A stretch of 64,000 nt of DNA from Corylus avellana. Lineage: Eukaryota > Streptophyta > Magnoliopsida > Fagales > Betulaceae. The position numbers and the translations under genes are program-made. Location of the stretch: NCBI RefSeq assembly GCF_901000735.1, contig NC_081542.1, forward strand, positions 18,615,093-18,679,092, read 5' to 3'. Below are positions 20,215 through 33,729 of the stretch, piece after piece. Positions within the stretch are counted from its first letter, which is position 1. Every line of letters begins with the position of its first letter. Below the pieces are notes generated by a model that searched no databases, was not told the DNA's origin, and saw only the letters and a list, made by a program, of their open reading frames with translations.

Positions 20215-22841
20215 TCAACTTCTCTCCAACTTGACCTTCCTTAGCCAGGGAACAACTTTGAACATAACAAGAATAGCAATTCTGTCTTTCAAATTATCAA
20301 AGCTTCGAAAGTAAGCTTGCCACTCCATGATACTTTAACAATTAATGTGCCGCAAACTCCCCAAAATCCAAAGATAAAACCCATTGCCATGCTAATATAG
20401 AAAAATTCTGCATCAATTCCCTTGTCATCATTGCCACCATTTGATGTTACTTTTGGATCGATTTCATCTCCTGGGCACTTTGTTGGAAGAGGAGGTCCAC
20501 AAAGTAAGCTGTTACCTTCATAGCTGGAAGAGCCAAGTGTCTGTAGTTGATTCCCAGATGGAATTTTTCCAAACAAGTTGTTGAATGACAAGTTCAAATA
20601 ACTCAAGAATTTAAAAGAAGATAAGCTTTGAGGGATAGGACCAAAAAGTTTGTTCCTTGAAAGATCAAGTGATTCTAACACTCCCAAATTTCCAATTTTT
20701 TGAGGAATTTTTCCAGTTAAATGGTTCATTGATAGATTCATGCTGACCAATCTTACGAGCCTTGTTATATTATCAGGTATTTCTCCTGATATATTATTAT
20801 TTGAGAGGTCTATGGAATGGACAAGAGCAATAGTAAAAAAATTATATACGTATTCTCTTCCTTTAGAAACCACCATAATTTGCTCGAAATAATTTGTATG
20901 ATAGCTGCTTCGTGCTTTACTCCAGTTCCCTATGCATTGAGGGATTTCTCCTGACAAATCATTATTTGCAAGGTCTAGGATCTGAAGGCGTGAAAGAAAA
21001 CATAGTTGTTTAGGTATGTTCCCGTCGAAGAAGTTGGATCTTAAGCTTAACCTCTGTAAAGACGCTAAGCTTTCTCCTATCCATGCTGGAACATTTCCAC
21101 AAAAGTTGTTATCTCCAAGATCAAGGTTTACCATCCCTCCATATTTTCTAAAGAAAGAAGGAAGCTCCCCTTCAAAATGATTTTGGCTCAATGACAACAT
21201 ACATAGTGAACTCAAATATTGCATTGAACTTGGAAAGGTGCCAGATATATTGTTGTTTGCTACGTCCAACACAGATAACAACTTCAAATCCTCCCATTGA
21301 GGAGGGAGTTTCCTAGACAAGTAGTTGTTTCTCAAAATAAGAACTTTCAATTTCTGAAGCATTCCAATAGAATGAGGAATCCTGCCCGTAATAGAGTTTG
21401 AAGAGAGGTCCAAGAATCACATCCTAGGCAACAGCTCACCTACGTTTTCGGGTATAGGACCAGAAAACATTTTTTTTTTCTAAGATATAAGATGCTCAAA
21501 TTCCTTAACAAAAAGTGGGATTGGACCCTCTAAATTGTTGGAACTCAGATCAATATGAAATACTGGATGATGAGCTTGAGTGTTTCGTACCTGCCCGTGC
21601 AGGCTGTTATTGGACAAACTCAAATGATGGATATTTGAGCAGGAATTCCAAAAGCCAGGTGGAATGGCGTCAGAAATGCCAACGTTGTGGAGGCTAAGAA
21701 ACTTGAGTTCATTTTGAGTTTGAAGCCATGAAGGAAAGTTTGGACCCACTTGCATGTTATCTAATTGAACATGTGTCAAGTTAAAAGGAGGAACCTAATC
21801 ATGCTTCACATCTAAACCCAATGTCCATTTTCTAGAATATTCCATAGACAAGTTTAGAACTTTTAATCGGGCGAGATTCTGAAAATGACGTTCCGTTAAG
21901 AAACCTTCCCATAAATTCCAACTGAGATCCAGTGAAACAAGCTTTGATAGTTTGCCAATGCTTTCTGGAATGGTTCCTCTCATTTGATTGTTCCTGAGGT
22001 TAAGTACTTTTAAGGAAGACATGTCTCCAATAGAATGTGGAAGCAAAACCCAAAAAGAACATGACCCAAGGTTAATAGTTTTCAATTTCTTGAGTCCTCC
22101 CAATGAGTAAGGGATGTTCCCCCCAAGCAATTTATTACCACTCCAAAGCATTGATTTGAGGTTGCTGTTGTAACACTGAGATAACCCATTCACAAACTCA
22201 TTTATCTCCCCACCTATTTTGTTGTCTTTCAGATTAAACATTTGGAAGTTGCAAAGGTTGGAAAATGAGCTTGGTATCTTACCAGAAATGTTGTTTTCAG
22301 ATAAATTCAATCTGCGCAAATTGGTCAGATGTCCCACACCAATTGGAATGATTCCAGCAAAGAATGAGCCAGAGAGACTGAGATACTGCAAAGATTTAAT
22401 GGAACCCAAAAACTTTGGAAGGTTGATTCCATTAAAATTATTCATGCTTAGGTCCAGGTAACTCAAATGCTTTAAATTGAGAAATGAAGAACTTATCTTA
22501 CCCCCCAAGCAAGACTTGTTCTCTCCATCAGCATTATATTTGACAACAGGAAATGGGTTTTTGAGGTCAAGCATGACGACATATCCCATTGTGTTGTCAC
22601 AGCCAATGCCTTTCCATTTACAGCAATCTTGACCAACCTAGGAAGAGAGTCGGCCGGATGGATCGGTGAGACTTTCTTTGAAGCTAAGATGTGCTTTTCT
22701 CTCCATCTCTGAGGATCTGAAAGTTAGGTTGCTAGTGCATGAAGCAGGTTTAATAACTTGTAGGTAGGGAAGTCCCCCCAGACAGATGAAAAAAATCAGA
22801 AGGAGACGAGCAATGGAGATGAAAATGAGGATGCTAACCAT
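20215..22841 (-). pseudogene. RLP2: LRR receptor-like protein pseudogene
   Basis: It is homologous to RLP1 and RLP3 along its whole length and stays in one frame from the start (ATG at 22841, MVSILIF) to near the C-terminus. Four in-frame stops break it: TAG at 22638-22640, TAG at 21795-21797, TAG at 21480-21482 and TGA at 21417-21419. Three replace a Trp of the family (SSW, KHDW and the LSW/LYA region). A 2-bp insertion at about 20320-20326 then shifts the cytoplasmic tail, whose original stop would be at 20215. One LRRNT cysteine is Ser (RSSEMER). It lacks about 140 residues of early LRRs found in RLP1. It is dead as a receptor. The 3' half (LRRs, island KGREYVYNFF, TM) remains well preserved. 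Confidence 0.9.
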
Positions 22842-22904
22842 TTTGCTAATGAAACACTTCTCTTGATGTTTGTTCTGTGAAGAAAACTTGAGCTGCCATA
22901 CCAA

Positions 22905-24057
22905 ATCAATAAATAGAGGTGAGATTCATCCACACTGCTGAAAACCATGCATGTGTTTCGTCGGATAGTGTTGGCTTATTTGAATGTTTGATGCATGTGG
23001 CACTCTTACGTTTTTGTGCATTTTCTTTGCATAAACGATGGTGGCCAGGTCTTCGGAGGTTCATACGGCTGGCCCTGGGGTTCTCGGCGATACAGATAAA
23101 CATTAATCTAGATAAATTGAGAGCAATCCAATAGCAGTCATTTCTCTTCCTGTATTTTCAATTTAATTAATTATTAAGAGTGGCAAATTTAATTATTTAT
23201 TTTCTTTGAAGAGGGTGAACATTATGTCATAAATTATTTTACTGGAGCTTTAGGCAACTGCCTAATTAGCCTAATGGAAGAGCCTCCCTGCCTCACCTCC
23301 GTCTACAAGAAGATTGACAGGACTCACCTAGATCTCACGTTGCAACCCCATCAGACACAGCGTTGTTCACAACGGCATTATCATAGCTCTAGAACAAGCA
23401 CATCGCCTATGAGAGCGGGTGTCTGATTAAAACAAGGGGCCTAGCTAGGGATTGACATAAATCGTCAAGAAAATTTTAGAAATATTACAAATTTTTATTA
23501 CATTTCTTTTACAAACTAATGTGGAATCTTATATAACAATTGGAATATCAACAATTTGTAAATTTTAATTGTTAAGTTGTGATGTGACAACATCTATGTA
23601 ACTTCCACATCGGTTTGCAAACACCCGGATAAAATTGTTGATTTGGAGAAGCGCACCGCAGTCAGCAATTGCCCCAATACATGGCTTGCATGGCCATGAG
23701 CCCATATTGTTAAAGGATTAGAACGTCTTTATTTCACTTGAACTTTAGAGTAATTATTTTAAAAATTTTACTTTGTCCCATCTAATATTGTATAAGTATT
23801 AAATTATTTAAAAAATTTAAATGACATGATAATATATTCTCCGCCATTAACAACATGAGTAATGCTAGATACTGTATTTTTCTCTAATAATTACTTAAGA
23901 ATATTAATGTAACACTTTCAACTAATCATTGATTTTTTTTTTATTATTTAACAAAGATTAATCCCAAAATTAGTTAAGAGTGTCACCTAAAAATTGTTAG
24001 ACAATTGTTTCTCACATTTCTCTTAACCTCATATAGAACATTAAATTTGTGAAATAT
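22905..24057. other. Intergenic region between RLP2 and the plastid-protein gene
   Basis: No gene is supported. 23255-23460 is less AT-rich and looks like a degraded coding fragment (a frame with IRHSVVHNGI then ALEQAH), but I cannot assign it. The rest is AT-rich. Confidence 0.4.
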
Positions 24058-27000
24058 TTCTCTTAACCATAAAATACTCTAATGCTCTCCATTTGATTTG
24101 GAATCATGTGAAGAACGCGGAATTAGCCTAAAGACAAAAAGTATGAAACATGTGACTATCAATAGCAACCGAAGCATATGATATACCAACGAGAGGATGA
24201 CCTTAAATTACAAGAAATAAAAGGCCAATATTGATCAAAGTAAATTAAAGAACAGGGCCAAAATAAGAGGGATCAGTTGTTTCTACTCAGAAAAATAAAT
24301 AAATAAATAAAATCGGGGTTAGTTATCATTTCTTCTTGAAGTAGTTCCCGTCGTAGATAAAGAGAGTGGCAAAGAATCTACTAACTGCCAAGAGACACAA
24401 TATGAAGTAGAGACTATAAAGTTGTAAAGGCACAACCTTTCTCCAAAATCTAATTCGAGGTACGATGCTATCTATATTGTCACGAATTCCTGTATTGTTT
24501 CTCTAAATTACTTGTGTTTTGGTCAAATCAATCTTGTATCTTGGAACCCTTTTCTTATTTCTTCTGTCCTATGTTTCACTTTTGCAGACTGTGTTTTTCC
24601 TATATTCAAATTTCTTATATTTTTTTATTTTTCTTTGTGTTTCCTGAATCTGTTTTCAGGTGGTGGATGATGGGTAACCTTAAACATTGCTTGATTCCCT
24701 TGTAATATATTTAGCATCAGAAAGTTCAATGATTGGTATTGTTATTATAAGCGATTTACCCAATTCCCTGAATTCACAATGAAATCTGCTCTTATAAGCA
24801 CTAATTCCTTGCACCCATTTGCTCCGTTCGGTGCGCATATATCCTCTAAGCCAAAGAATCCCAACGTATTCTGCATAAAACCCATTACTTTGCCCGCCAT
24901 ACTCTCCTCGAAATCCCAGTCCAAGCCATCCAGATTGGTTGCGCTTTGCGCTTCCCATAACGCAAGCCCTTCGAATGCCGAACTGAAGGATCGTGGGGTG
25001 GAGGAGGTTCCGAGTGAAAACTTTGTTGAAGATGAGAATTCACAAAGTCGATGGAATGTGGAAGTGGGGAGCCCCAGCGTTCCGCCCAATGTTGTGCCGG
25101 CGGCCAAGTTGAGCTTGAGTGACCAAGCGTTCTTTCTCCTGGCGTTCATTGCTTGCACGGTATGAGGAAATATTGGGTATTTTATTTATTTATTTTTATT
25201 TTTACTGTAATTGTGTTGCTATTCAAGCTTGTAGCATTCAATACCTTTTTGAGAAATGCTACACATACTTCCATACTCTCAGAATCTAAGGGTGATTTTT
25301 AGTCACTAGTGAGGGAGTGTGAGAATAAGAGCGTGGGTAGCATTTCTCACCTTTAATGGGTTTCTTTGTTAAGGCATGGTTGCTTTTCCCATTTGGGTTT
25401 AAGCGATCAGTTTAATTCTCCATTGCATTGGAAGTGCACATCCATGGCTTGAATGGAACTATTCAGAATAAGATGAAGCCTTTTAGGAAGTCATGAAGTC
25501 ACTACATTTTAAATGTTTTGTGTAGTGGTGATGGCTACAATGATAATGACTTTAACAATTAATAATGATGGCTTTTTGAAAAACTCTATCCAAGAAGATA
25601 ATTTAAATTTCTATTCTTGTGGAACATGCAAACAGGGCTTTAATAATTCTTACTAATCAAAATTGTTGTTAGGTGTAAGATCTCATATTCCCTAAACAAA
25701 TTAATAAAAATAAAGAAAATATGGATGCTTATCGATCATTAGTAAGAGGTGACTTTTATGATAAAGAAAAGAAAGAGGAAGCCATATAGAGAAGTATGTG
25801 CTTTAGTGATGTGTATTTCCCCCTGTTCTGGTCACAAAATAGATGAAATAAACAAAAAAATTGGATTTTTGTTGCAGCAACTGATGTTATTTGGCATTTA
25901 CAACAGATTGGAAACTATTTTCAATGCGTGACTTACCAAAGGAAAATATGTTATTTGTCCCTGCTAATTAATTGACACTTACATATGTAAGAAGAATTGG
26001 CTATGATTTAAGTAGGCTGTGGTTTAAACTTGTGGTAGTAATTATGTATGCTATTCTTTGCTGTCAAACTTGAAGCTTGAATCTTATTGTTGGCTATGAT
26101 CTACGTCAACTTCATCATTATTGATAATCATGAATTAATTTCAATGTTTGCAGACTTCTGTGGCATTTACTAGCCTTGTTATTGCAGCTGTCCCAACACT
26201 ATATGTAAGTAGTCTGACATTATGTTTAAGTGCAGAATTTTTTTTTTTATTTTTTTTATGTCCCACTCCAAGCATCACACGTGAGGCTTAAGTCATCTCA
26301 CTTAAGTCTATTATGACATTATGACTACCTGTTCTTTTGCAATATGCCTAAAATAAGGATAAACCAGTGATTTGTTAGTTGCAGCAATTTCTATTTGTTC
26401 TTTTGGAAAGTGTTTTTTTTTTTTTATGAGCAATTGTTTCATTTCTCATACTGTTTCAGCTAATAGCTAAAGGTTGATCCACCCCCACTCCCAAAGCCCC
26501 CTAAAATTTTGTTATTGCTAATTGATTTAATAGCCGCTAACAATATGTTCGTTTGGCAAAACTCTTTAGAGGGTGGTTTTTGCTTTTTGGTTGTGAGGTG
26601 ACATAAAGGTAATAGTAATTTTTAGTTTTTTATGTTTTGAGTTGTTTGTTAATGCTTACCTACCTTAACAAACTTTGCCAAACGAGCCCAGAGTCTTACC
26701 TTTTACTGTTTCCTGACACACATGCAATATATGGAAACATGCTGCAAATTAGTCTGATATGGAAGATAAATAAGGTCAAATCCAAAATTGTTATATTAGG
26801 CAAAGCTTGCTTGGAGCCTACCTTCAAATATTTTTCTCCTTTATATGTTTGTCAAAGGAGAGGTATGACAACCTAGTTTGAGTGATGCCTAATGTACTCG
26901 GATTGTTAGAAGGTTGGCTGCACTACCGTAGATTATCTCCAGAAATATAATGTTTGAAGCTAAGTTGGTGATTGTGATGGAGAAGCTCAACCAGTGTGCT

Positions 27001-27735
27001 GCATTTTGGGGCAATGTTGTGGAAATTGGTACATCAGTTGGTTTGATGGTGTACTTATCGATGGTTTGGTGATATGAATGATGTTTAATGTACTTTAAGT
27101 TCACTGTTGGTAGGCCAACATTAATGTGAAGCTTTAGTAGTACATTGTGATAGAGAAGCTCTCCATACATGCCACCTCTTCGGGGGCCATGTTGTGAAAA
27201 CTGGTTTTTCAGTTGCTAGATTTGTGCACTTGCTGAGGGATTGGTTATATTGCTGATGTTAAAGTTAGGTTGATGCTCTCTGCGTAACACTAAACTGAGG
27301 TTTCTTCCTCAAAGAGTTTGCAATCCAAATTTGTTCTGTTAGATAAATGTTTTGATTCTCTGTCAGTTAGTGTACGAGTGCATAAATTTTAGGGCCAAAA
27401 CCAAGATCTTTAAGTTCAAGCACTAAATTTCAGGGTTGAAATAGTATGGTTTTGGTGATTGATATCCAGATATACTACTGCCCGAGGACAATAACAGAAA
27501 AGTTGGTTTGAGTAGGATAATGCGATGTCTAGCTTTTGTAGATATCTGCTGTTATGTGTGTTAAGCTTAAATCTTGACTTTCTATGGCCTGGTAACAAAA
27601 TACGGTTTTCTTTCATATTCCAGATATGGGAATTCTAGGTGGTCTCAAATTTGTCTCTGTAGCCAATTCCTCATGTTTCTATTTTCTGCATACTTGATCA
27701 AAAACTTAAACGATGTTATCCGATCCTCAATTTGC
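24058..27735 (+). repeat. Source copy of a direct segmental duplication
   Basis: It matches 43403-46731 in the same orientation at high identity. It includes the 5' flank, exon 1, intron 1, exon 2 and part of intron 2 of the plastid-protein gene. The copy lacks about 350 bp corresponding to 26880-27228. This copy is treated as the source because it continues into exons 3-5. Confidence 0.85.
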
Positions 27736-29213
27736 AATATCTGTGTCCTGCTTATTTGATATTTTAGGATTTTCACTTGTGGTAGACATTTGGAAGTTTG
27801 TTTATTCTTGTAGCATAATCTGTTGCTGATGTTCCAATAAACTTTGAAGCTCACTAGTTTGTTAGCATAAGAATCGTGCAGAGTATCTTGGTTTTATGAT
27901 TTAAAAGGTTTTCAAATTATATATATTATTGCTCCTGTGTTTGTTCTCTTTCCAAATTGGGACACTATAATGAGATTTTGTCAGATTGCAAATATGCCTC
28001 CTTAGCTGGTGCATTTTGATGTTTGGGATCTTCTTTTACAATTTTTTTATTCTTTCTTTCGTAATTGTGGATGGTTCTGATTGTAGATGTATACATCAGA
28101 AGTTTGATGTGGTAGGCAGGTATATTTTGTTTTCTCAATACTAGTTCCTATGTATCTGTTTTTCCCGGATATCCTTCAGGCTATGGGAAGAGCTGCAACA
28201 TCTCTTTCAAAGCTAGCAGATACAGCTCGTGAAGAGCTCCCCAGTACAATGGCTGCCATTAGGCTGTCTGGCATGGAGATCAGTGACCTTACGCTGGAAC
28301 TAAGTGACTTAAGGTGACCATAAGACACTCACTTTTGCTCCTTCCTTTTCTTTTTTCACCTTTTTAAGGTAGAAGAAGAGCTGCAACATCCCTTTTTCAT
28401 TTCCTAAACCCTTACTTTCTTGCACCTTTTTAAGTTATACATGGGTTTTCCTTCTCTAACCTGAAGAGGATATCCTTTAAAATGGTACTCGGGTTTCATA
28501 AACGATAAACGGTCGCCCGTCAGAACCTTTTTTATGAGGTTATACAGTATCTGTGTCTACTTAACAAGGACTTGTATGGCCTAGTATTGCTGGATATAAG
28601 ACTTCTTTGCTTGCTAATTGAATACTTTATTTGGGAAATGATTGTTGTGCTCTTTATGCTTCATATTCTCACTTCTGTTGTTTAATTGGTGATGTATGTT
28701 TGCTTTAATTATAAATTGTTTATTCCTTTTGGTTCTCAGCCAAGAGATAGCTGATGGAGTCAGCAAATCAGCTCAAGCTGTGCAAGCGGCAGAAGCTGGA
28801 ATTCGTCAAATCGGTGCACTTGCTCGCCAGCAAACTATGTGTATGTTGAAATTTGCAACTCTTTTCTTCCACCTCAAACCAGCTCCCCCCACCCCCATTT
28901 GCTTCCAAACTCTCTTTTCCCATTTTGTTTCTTCTTTTTTTTTTCTTTTTCCTAAGCATATCTTTCGGTTTTGTTTCTGGTTGTTGTTCCCTTTTTCCTA
29001 TATTGGGACCATAATTCATCGTATGATACAGCAATGATTCAAGAGAGAGCTAGCCTGCCCATCATCTCTTTGCAACCCGTCGTTGCCAGAGCTGCAAAGA
29101 AGACTTCTAATGCTGTTGGCCAAGCCACAAAGACCTTCATGAATATCATCTCTCGAGGGGAGTTCAGCTCAGAGAACGAAGAGGACAGTGGAATTGATAG
29201 AGTGGAAATTTAA
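24779..29213 (+). CDS. Predicted plastid-targeted single-span membrane protein, 5 exons
   Basis: Exons: 24779-25159, 26154-26204, 28180-28313, 28740-28840 and 29032-29213. All introns are GT..AG and the phases join into one 282-residue protein ending SGIDRVEI. The N-terminus is rich in Ser/Lys/Pro with few acids (MKSALISTNSLHPFAP...), as in chloroplast transit peptides. An acidic spacer follows. Then comes a hydrophobic span made by the exon 1/2 junction (AFFLLAFIACT + TSVAFTSLVIAAVPTLY). After it lies an Ala/Ser-rich helix with heptad-like spacing (LSKLADTAREELPSTM ... LELSDLSQEIADGVSKSAQAVQ), and a tail with ARAAKKTSNAVGQATKTF. This resembles DUF948-type helical membrane proteins of plastids and bacteria, but I cannot name an orthologue or function. 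It is the only complete copy of four. Confidence 0.82.
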
Positions 29214-32200
29214 GAACTTTTCTCCTTCCCGTACATATTTTGCATTGAAATTAGACACCACCCGAAATGATTGTTTAAAGGATAGTTTGTATGCCCAAAA
29301 AAGTTTTGGGAACAATAGAAGAAGTTTTACTCCAATCATTTTTTCTATCTTTGAAACTCAATAGAAAACATATTTCACTTAGATGTGCTGGCTGTTGTTT
29401 CTGGGCTTAGTTAGCTTAGTGAAAATTGAATCAAAGCTTCCTAAAGGAGACGATAAGCCCTAATGACATGTATAATTTAATGGTTTAATTTATAGCGTAA
29501 ATGGAAAAGGATCCTCTCCATTTCATTTGAAATGGAGAGTATCCATTTAGTGTATTTGGGAGGGTAATGATATGGATACTCTTTATTTAGTCCCTAATGA
29601 TATGCATAATTTAATAATTTAATTCATAGTATATGACATATAGGGCAATGGGATTAAAACCTTGTGATTTCAACTTAACATAATTGTTTACTAATGAGGT
29701 AATTTACATACCATTAACCGCTGTTAACTAGGTTAACCCTTGCATGATTTAACATTGGGAATTTGGGATCATATACCTTTTCATGCAAAAGACGACCTAA
29801 ATTTTAAGGAAAGTAACTTTACATGGAAAAGCCTACACAATCAGAGAACCTTCATTTTTGGGAGACCATCTTTCTTGGGTTTCAAAATCTCACCTTTTTG
29901 ATGTCTTGCACATCACCTCCATTAGGCCACACGACCACCACTTCCTTCATTCCTATTTTTCACTCATTCTCACTTCTTCTCCTCATTTCTCTCAAGTCTT
30001 TTCTCAACCTTTTCAAGCGCTTTCTCCTAAAGAGCCCAAATTACCTTCTACACCTCACTAACCCATAAAAGCACCACACCTTTTTGGCAAAGGAGAAGCT
30101 CATCAAGTTCTCTACTTGTTCATAATGACACCATATGTTTTGTTTGGTAGCCAAAGCCATGTGTACATAAGCCTCACCATTATTCATGACAAACTTGTAA
30201 TGTCACATAGTAGCCACATGTTTTTTTAGACTTAGGTGACGTATTTTGTTTTTGTTTTTGTTTTTTTTTTTTTTTGGGAGGTGGGAATTCAAATGTCTAT
30301 GTCACATTATCATGTATTAATGATAAACACTTTTAAAGTATTTTGAATGTTTAAAATATAAAAATATTTTGCAAATGTGTTTGTCACTCACAAATGAGTT
30401 ATAAGTATGCTCAAGTATGAAAGAGATTTTCCAAACAATAAAAGTTTTTATTTAAATCAATTTTCTATGTAAAGAAGGTGTTCATTTGAGAAAAGTTTCT
30501 CAATGAGGAAAGTAAGGAAATAGTGTCTCTCTTTACATGTGATATGTTTATATGGTTCTTAAAAGTTTAAGGAAGTAAAGGGCGAACATGTGTGAGGTAG
30601 AATCATATTTCAAGGAAAATTTTGAGATATTTGACTTAAGAATTAAAAAAGCATGATACTGGGCTAAAAATCGTGTGCACCACATTGAAGTTACGATTGG
30701 GTAAAAGTGTCGTCATCACTAAGTTTTTCATGCTGAGTACACCTAAAAGTTAATCAATTAGCTGACCATGACGCATCCATGGCCACGGCTATTGCCTGAT
30801 CCTTGGAAGTTGAATCACATAACCCCATGCATACGGACGTAATAGTATGCAGACTCAATTGAATACGAACTAAGAAGTTTATCTTAGTTGAATATTATGG
30901 TAAGCAAAACCCAAGGAGTCTAACCCTCGAATTTTTTGGGTGCAAATACTATTTTGGGGCTACGCCTACTGGTGAAGTCAAAGTCTTACTCGATCCGTGA
31001 GAAATGAGTGCTTTGCATGGATCTAAATTTTGCCTGACAAAAATAGGTACATGAAATTACCTTGTCTTGAAAGAGTTCTCCATTATTAGAAAACAAAAAA
31101 ATGGTAAGTGGTGGATGCAAGCAATGAAACAAATGGTCTATAGCGTTTGATTCTATATGCCCTTTTGTGCAGTCGTGATATGGATAACAATGAATGGTAT
31201 GAGCTTAACGTCTGATTTAAAGATCTTGGATTACAATAACAAGCACCTAAGTACTTTTGATTAGAGACTTTCTTGATTTGCTTGGCTCCTTCAAAGGCTC
31301 GGCAATCGCCAAAGTTTATAGGAGTGCAAATTATAACGCTCACAACCTAACTAAATAGGTCGTTGCATCTAAATTAGCCACAAGCATTTTCTTTTGTTAT
31401 TTTCTTTTGTTGAACCTTTCTTTGTTCTGTTTATATCTTATTCTCAATTATAAAAAGAAAAGAAGAGAAGAGAATGGTATGAGCGTATTGTCATTATTTG
31501 GATAAGCTCTCCTAAAAGCATTTTCTTTAACATGTTACCAAAAGAACTATAAAAAGACAAAAGAGGGAACAAAACAAAATTTGGCCTTGGCGACAATATA
31601 ACCAAACCACATTCAGGATCTAATGTATGACTTAAGACTAGGCTGTCTTATGTAGTCACTATGTGAACTTTTTGTTGTTTTTTGGACAAGATTAAGTTTT
31701 ATTAATCAAATAGAAACAAGATACTAGAGGGGGTGTGAGATCCAACAAATTTTCCAATACAATTTTTACATTGTTAGAAAAAATATTTCAGAGGTTCTTG
31801 TCATGAAGTACACGACTTTTTATCAAATTATTCCCTAATAGTGTTGCCACATCTTACTCATTTAGAAGGCAACATATGTCCCATTTAATAAAGAAAATAA
31901 AAAAATATTACAAATATACATATAAAAAAACTAAAGAACAAAAAGAAAATAAAAAATAAAAACACGAGAGGTGAAGTAGACCCATGGCCACACAGACACG
32001 CCGTGGGACAGGTGTTGTCTTTTGATTGGGTGTAATGTGACAGGGCGGTTAGAAATTTAGCATATGTAGCATTAGAAAATTAAAAAAATTAGAAAATAAA
32101 TCAATGAAAAGTCACACTTTGAAGCATGTAGCAGACCAAAAAGTTGGCTGCTACCCCAACCCATCCTTTGCCTATAGTTTTAATAAAACTATAGGCAAAG

Positions 32201-33423
32201 GAAACACCTAAGAATAATCTTTTTTTACTTTTTTTGGACCAACCTATAATCAAAGATTGTCAATTTGTCATAATTTGGGCCAATGAATTATAACTTGACC
32301 TACCAAAAATTAGAGTAAAATTAAGTAAACAAATAAGAAAATGTAAAAGCTGGCTTGTTATATTATATAGTCCAATCACGATGCAGCTTCGATAGGTGAT
32401 ACCAAAGAATTAAAAACAAACAAATAGAAAGATTATAAATTAATAAATAAATAAATAAAGTCTTTATCTTATAATTAATTGCCCCATGAAACACTCAACT
32501 TGCCTTGAAAGGTCAGCCTTCACTTCTCATCATCTTATGCGATTGAACATCCAGATGAGGACTTTAGAATTTAGAGAGGTAGACTTGAAGAGTCAGTCAA
32601 TTTTTATATTGACTTTGTGTATGACAAATATGCCATCACAGTTTTGGCACATATGCTCAAATGCCCCTTAATATAATATTGGAGACGGAAACATCCAAGC
32701 AGGTTAGAAAAAAAAATTAGTCTTTTATTTGATATGAATTGCCCCCAAGAAAGTTGGAATATTCATTACTCCTCTTGGATTTATCGTATGATATGCTATA
32801 TTTGTATGTTGAAAAATTAGACTTTAATCTTATGATGCTATATTTGTATCTTGATGCAGCTTTTTAATGGTGGTTGCTGCCTGGAAAATAAGGAGAAAGA
32901 CCGTCGGAGTGACTCCAGTGCCAGAGTAGGTGAAGGAGTTTCTAATGACAAGGAGCGGAACTAAAATATTGAGTTTGGGTGGTAAAATTTTTTTTAAAAA
33001 AATTTGGGGGGGTTCGAAAGCTAATTTTTATAAATATTAAAAAAAAAAAAAAAAAAAAATTGGGGGCCACCCCTTGTAATGTCTAATGACTAAATCAGAT
33101 AATTTTTAAAAGTGAATGACTCTGCGGAGATTTTTTCTGGTTATTGAATGCGATATCTTTTTTGGAGTTTGGTAATCATTCTTATGTAAGATTCTTTGGG
33201 GAATTCTTTGGTGGATGTTTTTTTAATTATTTGCCACGTAATGGGCATGTAGTTATGCAATAGCTTTTTAATGTGCGAGTTGCCCTTAAACTTCAAAAGC
33301 GATTGAGTCAGCCTTTTTTATTATTTATTTTTGTATCACCATATAAAACAATTGATGTATTGTTGGAGTTAGTAGTCATTATTTTTTTTCTTTTTATGAA
33401 GTGAAATGAAAGAAAAATGTTAT
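29214..33423. other. Long intergenic region, no supported gene
   Basis: It starts with the 3' UTR of the plastid-protein gene. A perfect 12-bp-arm palindrome (ctctccatttca, two bases, tgaaatggagag) lies at 29514-29539. 29850-30060 is CT-rich with two overlapping open frames but no recognisable protein. 30640-31060 is less AT-rich and may be an old transposon fragment. 32940-33065 ends in a poly(A) tract after 'tgggggg' runs and may be a retroelement tail. None supports a CDS. Confidence 0.45.
32165..32201. repeat. Perfect 37-nt palindrome
   Basis: CCTTTGCCTATAGTTTTA, one A, then its exact reverse complement. It lies in AT-rich DNA between the plastid-protein gene and the young copia element. 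It could be a hairpin remnant of a MITE or a short stem in RNA. No target duplication was identified. Confidence 0.85.
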
Positions 33424-33472
33424 ACACACTCACGCTCACACTCACGCTCACACTCACACTCTCACTCTCACC
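33424..33472 (+). repeat. CACTCA/CGCTCA microsatellite
   Basis: Imperfect hexamer array of cacact/cacgct/cactct units, about 49 bp, in intergenic DNA. Confidence 0.85.
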
Positions 33473-33729
33473 CCTATTTTCATACCCCCGAGGTGATTTT
33501 AAAAATAATGTCCAGGCATATAAAAGTGAGTGTTTGTAGCATTGCTCGAAAGGAAAATGAAGAGTATAAGAAAATAGGGTTGTTTTGGCCCTTTTATATG
33601 GCTTGGGGATCCACATAACTAAAAGCAAGCAATCACCCAATTGAAACATTGGCTGCAAGCATATCCAAAGGTTATATGCTTGGGTAAACAAATTAAGCTT
33701 TTCCTTTAAAGCTGATTATGGTTCACAAT

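Noticed and set aside
23255..23460. Coding-like fragment with ALEQAH in one frame
   Set aside because: Too short and frame-broken to assign to any gene.
29823..30068. Two overlapping 67-81 codon ORFs rich in Phe/Ser/Leu
   Set aside because: They arise from a CT-rich tract. There is no motif, no conservation evidence and no promoter.
33424..33472. CRISPR-like array from repeated CACTCA units
   Set aside because: The units are 6 bp without spacers, a microsatellite in a plant nuclear genome.
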